64,000 nt of DNA from Daphnia carinata (lineage: Eukaryota; Arthropoda; Branchiopoda; Diplostraca; Daphniidae): the NCBI RefSeq assembly GCF_022539665.2, contig NC_081333.1:1-64000 (forward strand). The letters run 5' to 3'. The translations under genes and the position numbers were made by a program. The first letter of the stretch is position 1. Each line of letters starts with the position of its first letter. The notes below the pieces were generated by a model. That model made no database searches, was not told the DNA's origin, and saw only the letters and a program-made list of their open reading frames with translations. Shown here one piece after another: positions 1 through 11,287 of the stretch.

Positions 1-2
1 AC

Positions 3-2459
3 GAAAAATGTCTAACACACCATGGAGTAAACAAGCAAATGACATTAGAAGAATGCGACAAAGAGTGGCCGCAATGTCAAGAAGAACTAAGAAAACTAAT
101 TAACAGCAACGATCCATTAGTACAATCACAAACAATGGTAGCCAACTGTAGCAAAGCAACAGAACGAGGACAAGCTTTCGAATATACATCTGATTTCACC
201 ATCAGACCGTTCAACACAAACACCTGTATCAAAGCCAATACGACAATGCTAGTACTTCAAGAGTGCGCTAGCACCAGCTCAATCTGGGGCACATTTGAGC
301 ACACAGGACAGCTCATGGCAACAGATAGAACTGGGCTACATTCACCCTCATCAGACAGGAAGTGTCTCACACAGAGAGTAGGACGGGTGACCCTGGGGCA
401 TTGTCACAGCTCCAGCCAAAAACAGCACTTTAACTTTGAATATCGCAACCCACACCAAATACGGACTCTCTCAGCGGCAGCCATCATAGCACTGCACACT
501 AAACAGCCATTGGACGGGAAAACACTCCCAACCATACCACCACTAATGAAAAGAGAGGATAACAACCAATCAGAGAACAGCAAAACTTTGGCCACACCCC
601 CTGCCACGCCCACAACAGAAAAACACACAACAACGACAAGCGTTACAACGACTACAAAGCCCACAATAAAAACCACACTGGGAACAACAGCAAAAACAAC
701 AGTAAAAAGCACTACGACAATTAAACCAGTTACAAGCACAGCAGCTAGCAAACCCACCACAACACAGAAAGTGACAACTAAACCCAGTATGACATCAACG
801 TCAACAAAACCCACCACAACTACAAAACCAATAATCACATCGACAAGCACTAAACCCACCACTACTACTAGACCTACGGCAACTGCTAAGATAACTTCAA
901 CTTCAACAACCACTACAACTACAAAACTTACGACAACAACAACAATGGCCACTACAACAAGTTCCACAACAACAGAGAAAACAACAACGCCTACTACGAC
1001 GAGTTCCACAACAACAGCGACAACAACGACGCACCAGCCAAGCTCAATAACGCCGAGCACAAAAACAGTAATCGAAAGTTCGACTACCCAACAATCATCA
1101 ACACATACTGCCGGAGTAACCCCTTTAGCACTAACGGGAACAACGTCTACAACAGAAGGAACTCAAATTCAGGCCATCGAAGAAAGCAGTATTCGAAACT
1201 TGCCGTTAGCTGATTCTTTGATAATTTCAATGGATCAAAAAGCTGAAGATACATCAAACAATGAAAATTTAGAAGCCGATTTACCCAAAAACATTGAAGA
1301 ATTCAACGACAAAATTAAATACGAAATAAGTAAAATGCACGACCAATATAAGATAAGCATCGAAACTGAACACGAAAACAAGTTGGCAAAAGAAATTCGG
1401 GACGTTTATTGTCAACTATCAGCAATCAAAAGAACACAAGCAGTTATATTAGCCCAAACCAACGGAATTTTAGCAGCAGCAGCAGTAGGTTTACCAATCT
1501 GCACAAGACTACAAGGCTTCGGTCAAGCAATGACACTTCAACAATGCGAGGCAAAAAGAATTTTTATATCAGCAAACGAAACCAAATGTGGATTTCAGCC
1601 GTTTTTTACTTACGAAGGAAAAAACTGTACGATTGGAACAGATGGATGGTCAATTCATCCATATTCTGATTGTTTCTGGAAAACACCTTTGGTAAATTTA
1701 AATGGAAATCCACACACATGGGAACACAATTCTACGACAGGAGATTGGATACGCCAGACACCTAGCATTCACATGCCTAATTTAGACCTCATTTCAGAAT
1801 TTGAAGAACTCCATCTTAACGATTTCGACTTCGCGCTGAAAAGCCATCCAGCACACGAGACGATGGAAATGGAACAATTAAATATTCTAAATGACCTAGT
1901 TGGCAGAATGCAAGAAGGCAACTCCAATTCTGTTGGAGACATTGTAATGTCAGAACAACAAGATAATCAAATAGGAAACATGTTCTCATGGTTCGACAAA
2001 CTAAAAATAATTGGTCTATCAGCGATAGGATTTGTACTATTCCTCGTATGTTTACGAATCTTCATTATTTGCAACCCCATCTCGAAGATAAAAGAACATA
2101 TCCGCAGAAAACGGAACTTTACAACCAGATACGATGATGGCGTAGAGGAAGAACACGAACTCGCATCAATGATACCGGCACGAGAAACAAATTACCATTC
2201 GGAAATAGCAATCGAACAACCGTTCCTAAGAACAACCGCCCCTGCACAACTAACAACAGAAAGACAAGGTCAAATGCGCCCTCCCCGACCAAGTGCACCA
2301 AATTCATTAATTTACCCCTCTATCGAAACAACTGACACAATCACACGATGTACAGGAAAACACACCATGTGCACTTACGTCGTCGGATATGGCATGGTTT
2401 GGGAAGACCTATGCCGTTGCATGTCCGAAACAGACAATAGTAATTCAGCCAGAAAGTAA
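3..2459 (+). CDS. Retroelement-borne transmembrane glycoprotein (env-like), 5' end outside window
   Basis: The frame is open to the left edge, so the true start is not visible; the first internal Met is at 39 (806 codons from there). The visible product has a Cys-containing ectodomain, a Thr/Lys/Pro mucin-like stretch at about residues 187-355 (counted from the Met at 39), a second Cys-rich ectodomain (about 455-580) with several N-x-S/T sites and conserved-looking W/C/HP motifs, one hydrophobic segment at about 654-679 (nt 2000-2074), and a basic then acidic cytoplasmic tail of about 125 residues. That is the layout of a type I viral envelope protein. An ankyrin ORF and a PPT plus LTR follow, so it is probably the env-like gene of an LTR retroelement. 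Arthropod LTR elements are known to have captured glycoproteins from negative-strand RNA viruses, and the second ectodomain reminds me of chuvirus-type glycoproteins; that is inference and needs a profile search. No internal stop or frameshift is seen. Confidence 0.6.
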   Translation, partial: EKCLTHHGVNKQMTLEECDKEWPQCQEELRKLINSNDPLVQSQTMVANCSKATERGQAFEYTSDFTIRPFNTNTCIKANTTMLVLQECASTSSIWGTFEHTGQLMATDRTGLHSPSSDRKCLTQRVGRVTLGHCHSSSQKQHFNFEYRNPHQIRTLSAAAIIALHTKQPLDGKTLPTIPPLMKREDNNQSENSKTLATPPATPTTEKHTTTTSVTTTTKPTIKTTLGTTAKTTVKSTTTIKPVTSTAASKPTTTQKVTTKPSMTSTSTKPTTTTKPIITSTSTKPTTTTRPTATAKITSTSTTTTTTKLTTTTTMATTTSSTTTEKTTTPTTTSSTTTATTTTHQPSSITPSTKTVIESSTTQQSSTHTAGVTPLALTGTTSTTEGTQIQAIEESSIRNLPLADSLIISMDQKAEDTSNNENLEADLPKNIEEFNDKIKYEISKMHDQYKISIETEHENKLAKEIRDVYCQLSAIKRTQAVILAQTNGILAAAAVGLPICTRLQGFGQAMTLQQCEAKRIFISANETKCGFQPFFTYEGKNCTIGTDGWSIHPYSDCFWKTPLVNLNGNPHTWEHNSTTGDWIRQTPSIHMPNLDLISEFEELHLNDFDFALKSHPAHETMEMEQLNILNDLVGRMQEGNSNSVGDIVMSEQQDNQIGNMFSWFDKLKIIGLSAIGFVLFLVCLRIFIICNPISKIKEHIRRKRNFTTRYDDGVEEEHELASMIPARETNYHSEIAIEQPFLRTTAPAQLTTERQGQMRPPRPSAPNSLIYPSIETTDTITRCTGKHTMCTYVVGYGMVWEDLCRCMSETDNSNSARK
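598..1100 (+). repeat. Thr-rich mucin-like low-complexity coding tract
   Basis: The glycoprotein frame is dominated by ACA/ACT/ACG/ACC codons with Lys, Pro and Ser, giving about 170 residues of probable O-glycosylated stalk. The same composition leaves the opposite strand open as a Val-rich frame (404-1060), which is a by-product and not a gene. Confidence 0.75.
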
Positions 2460-2782
2460 AAGTCCCAAGGTCATTGAAATTAAAAGTAGCCACTAAACAT
2501 AACCCCTGACAAATTTAATTAATTACAAAATAAATTAGCTCCCAGAAAATAACACACTTATCAGCATTTTTTTTTTTTTTCGACCACTTAGGTGATTTTT
2601 AAAATATATCCCATACTCGTAACTTTATAGTAAAACAAAAGGTAGAGACAAAACCCGAATAACAATTTTGTATTCCAAACTAACATGAAATAAAAAATTC
2701 AAAATAGAAAACCTTTGGGATTGACAAAACAAAAATTACAAACCCAAATAACATTTTTTTTTTTTCCCTCGACTAAAACAAA

Positions 2783-2820
<38 letters not shown>

Positions 2821-3182
2821 ATAACAAAATCACCGGAGAAAAAGCAGTGTAGTGTAACAAAGAACGACAGAAACTAACGCACGAAGAAAAAGAGACGCAA
2901 GAACCCCTATAAGAAAAGACAATGACTTAAAAAGGAAAATAGAAAGTTCAAAATGTAACGGTATATTCATCAATTCGCCCCACGGCGAAATAGAAGACGG
3001 AACACATTAAAATAGAAGAAACTACCTGTTTTGAAATTAAGAAGAGGGGAACAAGAATTTATGAAAAACTCTGCAAAAGAAGACTTTTCAAAAAACTAAC
3101 CTCTTCCCAGTGTTTCAACGACATAATTCAGACAAAGTTCTACAAAGAAAAGTGTCATCACAAGTCAACCTTTACCCTAAAA
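2460..3182. other. Spacer between the glycoprotein and ankyrin ORFs, with homopolymer runs
   Basis: This is a 723-bp AT-rich spacer without a credible ORF. It has a T-run near 2567-2580, another near 2755-2765 and a long A-run of about 32 at 2786-2817. The A-run resembles an old poly(A) insertion or a slippage-expanded tract. The ankyrin ORF starts 3' of it and is likely expressed from a spliced or separate transcript. Confidence 0.5.
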
Positions 3183-4424
3183 ATGGAAAACAACAACATC
3201 ACTCAGGATAACGCAATGGACGTAACCATCATCCCACAAGAAGAAAAAGAATACGAATTAATATACATTAGTGATACTGAAAGTGAGAATAGCCAGCAGG
3301 AGTACAAAGAAAAGGAAAGTGCTAAAAATGCAGATGTGAACAAGCAGATAGTGAAAAATGTAGAATGGGACGGAATCAAAACCGAGAAAAACGATTTTTC
3401 CGAACTAGAGAGAAAAAGGAAAGACATCAGTGAATCAAGTGACGACGACACCGAGGAGGTAAATGCCTATAGTGAAATGGAACCCGATCTGGATAGTACC
3501 TACAGTACTGAATTTATATTGGAAAATAACAGTGACAACGGTTTCCAATATGACCCACCCCACGGTACCGAATTGGAAAATGTTAGTGACACCGACCTCC
3601 AATGCGAACCGCCCAAAAAACGGAGCAGACCGAATAACCAACAAAGGGAAACAGAAACATGCAAGAACTGTCGGATGAAGACAATAGCACCCCTTTCAAC
3701 AGAACAAGCAGAGAAGATTCAACTGCACCGACAGGCTACTATTGACTTGGAAGACGGAAAACTTTGTCTATCAATGATGGAAGCTACACTACCAACTATA
3801 AGAAGATGCATCCAAAAAAGATTAGAATCGCTAGGATGTTGGCCACGACAAAAAATGGCCATATTCCTTAATAAAAGATACGAGGAAGGACGTACCCTGC
3901 TCCACACCAGTATACAAAAAGTAAGGTACGACATAACTGATGCTCTACTTGCCTATGGGGCAAACCCCGAGATAATGTATCGAGGCAGCACAATTGGACA
4001 CATGGCAGCGGAAAATAACGACTTATTCCTGGTAAGGATACTAAAACACCACAACTGCGAGTTCACAAATCGCAATAAAGACGGAGAAACCCCGCTAATG
4101 ACAGCAATATCACACGAACATGAGGAATGCGCACGCCTAATTTCGACACCAACAAACATCAAAATAGCAACCAGCAAGGGCAGAACCATCTTGCATTACC
4201 TCGCCAGATATGGACTCGAAGACTTGGCTACACAAATCTGTACAAAAAGAATAATTGACGTCAACCAGCAAGACGAAACGGGCACAACTGCCTTACACGA
4301 AGCAGTGAAATATAAACGACTGGACATGATCGAATTACTGCTTCTACATGGAGCAGATAAAAAGATAAAAGACAACCGTGGACATACGGCTGTAGCAAAT
4401 AATAACAGCACAAACATACAATAA
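3183..4424 (+). CDS. Ankyrin-repeat protein encoded by the retroelement
   Basis: A 413-codon intact ORF. Residues 1-155 are acidic and low-complexity (E/D/S/N-rich, with a basic KKRSRP patch near 141-146 that could be a nuclear signal). Residues about 158-165 hold a C-x2-C pair. From about 228 to the end are four to five ankyrin repeats, recognisable from recurring TLLH, GxTxLH/HMAAE, GETPLMTA, GRTILHYLA and GTTALHEAVKYKR..ELLLLHGADKK blocks. An acidic, PEST-like N-terminus followed by ankyrin repeats is the layout of IkB-type proteins; similarity to cactus or viral ankyrin proteins is inferred from architecture only. It sits between the glycoprotein ORF and the PPT/LTR, so it belongs to the same element as an accessory gene. 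A cellular ankyrin gene captured by the element is the likely origin. Confidence 0.7.
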   Translation: MENNNITQDNAMDVTIIPQEEKEYELIYISDTESENSQQEYKEKESAKNADVNKQIVKNVEWDGIKTEKNDFSELERKRKDISESSDDDTEEVNAYSEMEPDLDSTYSTEFILENNSDNGFQYDPPHGTELENVSDTDLQCEPPKKRSRPNNQQRETETCKNCRMKTIAPLSTEQAEKIQLHRQATIDLEDGKLCLSMMEATLPTIRRCIQKRLESLGCWPRQKMAIFLNKRYEEGRTLLHTSIQKVRYDITDALLAYGANPEIMYRGSTIGHMAAENNDLFLVRILKHHNCEFTNRNKDGETPLMTAISHEHEECARLISTPTNIKIATSKGRTILHYLARYGLEDLATQICTKRIIDVNQQDETGTTALHEAVKYKRLDMIELLLLHGADKKIKDNRGHTAVANNNSTNIQ

Positions 4425-4622
4425 TCAAGACAAAGGTGGAACGAGTTATTCAACCATAGTCATCATTAGTATTCATAGAAGCAGCTGTAGTTGGTGACGG
4501 AAAAAGAAGAAGGAGAACAATTTCTGCTAAAAATTCAGGTGAAGGAACAAGTTTTTTATATTATCCGTAAAACAATAGTCGGTGATGGAAACACACACAT
4601 TGGAGGACCAATTCTTCTCATC
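4425..4622. other. 3' untranslated part of the retroelement
   Basis: Between the ankyrin stop codon and the PPT. It contains purine-rich DNA (about 4498-4516) and a diverged short internal duplication (gttggtgacgg / gtcggtgatgg). The small ORFs here (for example 4491-4754) run into the LTR and have no recognisable content. Confidence 0.45.
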
Positions 4623-4637
4623 GAAGAGGGGAAAGAA
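4623..4637 (+). promoter_or_regulatory. Polypurine tract (plus-strand primer) of the LTR element
   Basis: The purine run gaagaggggaaagaa lies directly before TGTAACGAG. A PPT followed at once by TG is the standard boundary between internal region and 3' LTR, and it fixes the LTR start at 4638. Confidence 0.6.
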
Positions 4638-4820
4638 TGTAACGAGCCCACAGGCTATCCGAAGACGGCCACACCCTCAACATCCCTCAAGCGTTTCACA
4701 AGTGAAAGTGAACGTGTCCCCTCCCATTTTACCTTCATTTTGTATGTGTGTTAGTAGTATAAATACTGCATTTTTGTAACATGTAATTCGGACTTGTACG
4801 ACAATCCACTGCAATACACA
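4638..4820 (+). mobile_element. Probable 3' LTR (183 bp) of the glycoprotein/ankyrin retroelement
   Basis: It starts TGTAACGAGCCC right after the PPT and ends tgcaatacaca at the point where satellite-like sequence begins, so it has TGT...ACA ends. A TATAAATA box lies at 4758-4765. The 5' LTR is outside the window, so LTR identity and the target duplication cannot be checked. If the boundaries are right, the element inserted at the edge of, or into, the 70-bp satellite. Confidence 0.5.
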
Positions 4821-7800
4821 AGGTTTGAAACTTTACACACGTATATTTGATGCTGTTTGAATGTAGATCATGAAACTGCTTCTATAACACTATATTCACA
4901 TTGAATACACGTATATTTGATACTGTTTGAATTTAGATCATGAAACTGATTCTATAACACTATATTCACATTGAATACACGTATATTTGATGCTGTTTGA
5001 ATGTAGATATTGAAACTCACTGTACCACACTATATTCACATTGAATACACGTATATTTGATACTGTTTGAATGTAGATCATGAAACTGATTCTATAACAC
5101 TATAATCACATTGAATACACGTATATTTGATGCTGTTTGAATGCAGATATTGAAACTGATTCTATAACACTATATTCACATTGAATAAACGTATATTTGA
5201 TGCTGTTTGAATGTAGATCATGAAACTGAATCTATAACACTATATTCACATTGAATACACGTATATTTGATACTGTTTGAATTTAGATCATGAAACTGAT
5301 TCTATAACACTATATTCACATTGAATACACGTATATTTGATGCTGTTTGAATGTAGATATTGAAACTCACTGTATCACACTATATTCACATTGAATACAC
5401 TTATATTTGATGCTGTTTGAATGTATATATTGAAACTCACTGTATCACACTATATTCACATTGAATACACGTATATTTGATGCTGTTTGAATGTAAATAT
5501 TGAAACTCACTGTATCACACTATATTCACATTGAATACACGTATATTTGATGCTGTTTGAATGTAGATATTGAAACTCACTGTATCACACTATATTCACA
5601 TTGAATACACGTATATTTGATGCTGTTTGAATGTAGATATTGAAACTCACTGTATCACACTATATTCACATTGAATACACGTATATTTGATACTGTTTGA
5701 ATTTAGATCATGAAACTGATTCTATAACACTATATTCACATTGAATACACGTATATTTGATGCTGTTTGAATGTAGATATTGAAACTCACTGTATCACAC
5801 TATATTCACATTGAATACACGTATATTTGATGCTGCTTGAATGTAGATATTGAAACTCACTGTATCACACTATATTCACATTGAATACACGTATATTTGA
5901 TGCTGTTTGAATGTAGATATTGAAACTGATTCTATAACACTATATTCACATTGAATACACGTATATTTGATGCTGTTTGAATGTAGATATTTAAACTCAC
6001 TGTATGACACTATATTCACATTGAATACACGTATATTTGATGCTGTTTGAATGTAGATATTGACACTCACTGTATCACACTATATTCACATTGAATACAC
6101 GTATATTTGATGCTGTTTGAATGTAGATCATGAAACTGATTCTATAACACTATATTCACATTGAATACACGTATATTTGATGCTGTTTGAATGTAGATAT
6201 TGAAACTCACTGTATCACACTATATTCACATTGAATACACGTATATTTGATGCTGTTTGAATGTAGATATTGAAACTCACTGTATCACACTATATTCACA
6301 TTGAATACACGTATATTTGATGCTGTTTGAATGTAGATATGAAACTCATTCTATAACACTATATTCACAATGAATGCACGTATATTTGATGCTGTTTGAA
6401 TGTAGATCATGAAACTGATTCTATAACACTATATTCACATTGAATACACGTATATTTGATGCTGTTTGAATGTAGATATTGAAACTCACTGTATCACACT
6501 ATATTCACATTGAATACACGTATATTTGATGCTGTTTGAATGTATATATTGAAACTCACTGTATCACACTATATTCACATTGAATACACGTATATTTGAT
6601 GCTGTTTGAATGTAGATATTGAAACTCACTGTATCACACTATATTCACATTGAATACACGTATATTTGATGCTGTTTGAATGTAGATATTGAAACTCACT
6701 GTATCACACTATATTCACATTGAATACACGTATATTTGATGCTGTTTGAATGTAGATATTGAAACTCACTGTATCACACTATATTCACATTGAATACACG
6801 TATATTTGATGCTGTTTGAATGTAGATCATGAAACTGATTCTATAACACTATATTCACATTGAATACACGTATATTTGATGCTGTTTGAATGTAGATATT
6901 GAAACTCACTGTATCACACTATATTCACATTGAATACACGTATATTTGATGCTGTTTGAATGTAGATATTGAAACTCACTGTATCACACTATATTCACAT
7001 TGAATACACGTATATTTGATGCTGTTTGAATGTAGATATTGAAACTGATTCTATAACACTATATTCACATTGAATACACGTATATTTGATGCTGTTTGAA
7101 TGTAGATATTGAAACTCACTGTATGACACTATATTCACATTGAATACACGTATATTTGATGCTGTTTGAATGTAGATATTGACACTCACTGTATCACACT
7201 ATATTCACATTGAATACACGTATATTTGATGCTGTTTGAATGTAGATATTGAAACTCACTGTATCACACTATATTCACATTGAATACACGTATATTTGAT
7301 GCTGTTTGAATGTATATATTGAAACTCACTGTATCACACTATATTCACATTGAATACACGTATATTTGATGCTGTTTGAATGTAGATATTGAAACTCACT
7401 GTATCACACTATATTCACATTGAATACACGTATATTTGATGCTGTTTGAATGTAGATATTGAAACTCACTGTATCACACTATATTCACATTGAATACACG
7501 TATATTTGATGCTGTTTGAATGTAGATATTGAAACTCACTGTATCACACTATATTCACATTGAATACACGTATATTTGATGCTGTTTGAATGTAGATATT
7601 GAAACTGATTCTATAACACTATATTCACATTGAATACACGTATATTTGTGCTGTTTGAATGTAGATATTGAAACTGATTCTATAACACTATATTCACATT
7701 GAATACACGTATATTTGATGCTGTTTGAATGTAGATATTGAAACTGATTCTATAACACTATATTCACATTGAATACACGTATATTTGATGCTGTTTGAAT

Positions 7801-9091
7801 GTAGATATTGAAACTCACTGTATCACACTATATTCACATTGAATACACGTATATTTGATGCTGTTTGAATGTATATATTGAAACTCACTGTATCACACTA
7901 TATTCACATTGAATACACGTATATTTGATGCTGTTTGAATGTAGATATTGAAACTCACTGTATCAACACTATATTCACATTGAATACACGTATATTTGAT
8001 GCTGTTTGAATGTAGATATTGAAACTGATTCTATAACACTATATTCACATTGAATACACGTATATTTGATGCTGTTTGAATGTAGATATTGAAACTCACT
8101 GTATCACACTATATTCACATTGAATACACGTATATTTGATGCTGTTTGAATGTAGATATTGAAACTCACTGTATCACACTATATTCACATTGAATACACG
8201 TATATTTGATGCTGTTTGAATGTAGATATTGAAACTGATTCTATAACACTATATTCACATTGAATACACGTATATTTGATGCTGTTTGAATGTAGATATT
8301 GAAACTGATTCTATAACACTATATTCACATTGAATACACGTATATTTGATGCTGTTTGAATGTAGATATTGAAACTGATTCTATAACACTATATTCACAT
8401 TGAATACACGTATATTTGATGCTGTTTGAATGTAGATATTGAAACTCACTGTATCACACTATATTCACATTGAATACACGTATATTTGATGCTGTTTGAA
8501 TGTAGATATTGAAACTGATTCTATAACACTATATTCACATTGAATACACGTATATTTGATGCTGTTTGAATGTAGATATTGAAACTCACTGTATCACACT
8601 ATATTCACATTGAATACACGTATATTTGATGCTGTTTGAATGTAGATATTGAAACTGATTCTATAACACTATATTCACATTGAATACACGTATATTTGAT
8701 GCTGTTTGAATGTAGATATTGAAACTCACTGTATCACACTATATTCACATTGAATACACGTATATTTGATGCTGTTTGAATGTAGATATTGAAACTGATT
8801 CTATAACACTATATTCACATTGAATACACGTATATTTGATGCTGTTTGAATGTAGATATTGAAACTGATTCTATAACACTATATTCACATTGAATACACG
8901 TATATTTGATGCTGTTTGAATGTAGATATTGAAACTGATTCTATAACACTATATTCACATTGAATACACGTATATTTGATGCTGTTTGAATGTAGATATT
9001 GAAACTGATTCTATAACACTATATTCACATTGAATACACGTATATTTGATGCTGTTTGAATGTAGATATTGAAACTCACTGTATCACACTA

Positions 9092-9140
9092 TATACACAT
9101 AGAAACAACGTATCTTTGATACAGTAAGAGTGAACATAAT
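9092..9140 (+). repeat. Strongly diverged monomer inside the homogeneous 70-bp array
   Basis: One monomer has many substitutions (acacatagaaacaacgtatc, then gatacagtaagagtgaacat) while its neighbours on both sides match consensus. It escaped homogenisation or was converted from an array-edge copy. Confidence 0.7.
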
Positions 9141-10897
9141 GAAACTGATTCTATAACAGTATATTCACATTGAATACACGTATATTTGATGCTGTTTGAA
9201 TGTAGATATTGAAACTGATTCTATAACACTATATTCACATTGAATACACGTATATTTGATGCTGTTTGAATGTAGATATTGAAACTCACTGTATCACACT
9301 ATATTCACATTGAATACACGTATATTTGATGCTGTTTGAATGTAGATATTGAAACTCACTGTATCACACTATATTCACATTGAATACACGTATATTTGAT
9401 GCTGTTTGAATGTAGATATTGAAACTCACTGTATCACACTATATTCACATTGAATACACGTATATTTGATGCTGTTTGAATGTAGATATTGAAACTCACT
9501 GTATCACACTATATTCACATTGAATACACGTATATTTGATGCTGTTTGAATGTAGATATTGAAACTCACTGTATCACACTATATTCACATTGAATACACG
9601 TATATTTGATGCTGTTTGAATGTAGATATTGAAACTGATTCTATAACACTATATTCACATTGAATACACGTATATTTGATGCTGTTTGAATGTAGATATT
9701 GAAACTCACTGTATCACACACTATATTCACATTGAATACACGTATATTTGATGCTGTTTGAATGTAGATATTGAAACTCACTGTATCACACTATATTCAC
9801 ATTGAATACACGTATATTTGATGCTGTTTGAATGTAGATATTGACACTCACTGTATCACACTATATTCACATTGAATACACGTATATTTGATGCTGTTTG
9901 AATGTAGATATTGAAACTCACTGTATCACACTATATTCACATTGAATACACGTATATTTGATGCTGTTTGAATGTAGATATTGAAACTCACTGTATCACA
10001 CTATATTCACATTGAATACACGTATATTTGATGCTGTTTGAATGTAGATATTGACACTCACTGTATCACACTATATTCACATTGAATACACGTATATTTG
10101 ATGCTGTTTGAATGTAGATATTGAAACTCATTCTATCACACTATATTCACATTGAATACACGTATATTTGATGCTGTTTGAATGTAGATATTGAAACTCA
10201 CTGTATCACACTATATTCACATTGAATACACGTATATTTGATGCTGTTTGAATGTAGATATGAAACTGATTCTATAACACTATATTCACATTGAATACAC
10301 GTATATTTGATGCTGTTTGAATGTAGATATTGAAACTCACTGTATCACACTATATTCACATTGAATACACGTATATTTGATGCTGTTTGAATGTAGATAT
10401 TGAAACTCACTGTATCACACTATATTCACATTGAATACACGTATATTTGATGCTGTTTGAATGTAGATATTGAAACTCACTGTATCACACTATATTCACA
10501 TTGAATACACGTATATTTGATGCTGTTTGAATGTAGATATGAAACTGATTCTATAACACTATATTCACATTGAATACACGTATATTTGATGCTGTTTGAA
10601 TGTAGATATTGAAACTGATTCTATAACACTATATTCACATTGAATACACGTATATTTGATGCTGTTTGAATGTAGATATTGAAACTCACTGTATCACACT
10701 ATATTAACATTGAATACACGTATATTTGATGCTGTTTAAATGTAGATAATGAAACTGATTCTATAACAGTATATTCACATTGAATACACGTATATTTGAT
10801 GCTGTTTGAATGTAGATCATGAAACTGATTCTATAACACTATATTCACATTGAATACACGTATATTTGATGCTGTTTGAATGTAGATATTGAAACTC

Positions 10898-10902
10898 ACT
10901 GT
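10898..10902 (+). repeat. 5' target-site duplication (actgt) of the copia element
   Basis: ACTGT in the satellite monomer directly precedes the 5' LTR and is repeated at 16159-16163 directly after the 3' LTR, followed by the continuation of the same monomer. Five bp is the usual size for Ty1/copia integrases. Confidence 0.93.
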
Positions 10903-11249
10903 TGTTAAGAATATCAGCCACGTCACAACGCATCGCCCACCAGATGGCACTGAATGCAATAGAGAAGCTGCCGTTCTCTACACAGCCTTCATGGATGCTG
11001 TTAAACACCTCCCCTGTCTACTTAATCATCGTCTGCTGCGCCGTCATCACGCTCTGTCTGACGGCTGCCCCTTTATCTCTCAAGTGATTTATTTCTCTAG
11101 AACTAACGCTGAGTTCACTTTCTCAATACTCACATGGTAAATATCATCATATTGTATGTACATTGATGCAGATATGAGATTGTTAGATATTTCATGTACC
11201 TGTGCAAAGAATACAGAAGCCTCGCTCTCATATCCTTGTGTATCTAACA
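10903..11249 (+). mobile_element. Copia 5' LTR (347 bp)
   Basis: Begins tgttaagaatatcagcc and ends gtgtatctaaca. It lacks six bases (aatact) present near 16050 of the 3' LTR but otherwise reads the same. It contains a 14-bp match to the CTCF-type consensus, CCACCAGATGGCAC, at 10937-10950. Confidence 0.93.
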
Positions 11250-11264
11250 GGTTATGGGCCCAGT
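11250..11264 (+). promoter_or_regulatory. Primer binding site, initiator tRNA-Met half-molecule type
   Basis: ggttatgggcccagt starts at the base after the 5' LTR. It is complementary to the anticodon arm of initiator tRNA-Met (it contains the complement of the CAT anticodon region), the internal-priming arrangement known for Drosophila copia, and not to a tRNA 3' end. Confidence 0.85.
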
Positions 11265-11287
11265 ACCTTCAACCAGTTATACTCAAG

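Larger units (their letters stand above)
4830..10902 (+). repeat. 70-bp AT-rich satellite, array 1 (about 86 monomers)
   Basis: Head-to-tail 70-bp monomers built around tgaatacacgtatatttg, then atgctgtttgaatgtagat. Main variants differ after 'gat': 'catgaaactgattctataacac', 'attgaaactcactgtatcacac' and the hybrid 'attgaaactgattctataacac'. Monomers are mostly more than 95% alike. Single-base indels (for example near 6336, 7648, 7964, 9719, 10259) are scattered. Small open frames on either strand (5876-6070, 6995-7189) are only the repeat read through. Confidence 0.97.

Noticed and set aside
404-1060. Val-rich 218-codon minus-strand frame
   Set aside because: Antisense shadow of the Thr-rich tract of the glycoprotein; no independent coding features.
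10817-11140. Small ORFs in the copia LTRs (also 15702-16043)
   Set aside because: They lie wholly within or across LTR boundaries and have no gag or pol content.
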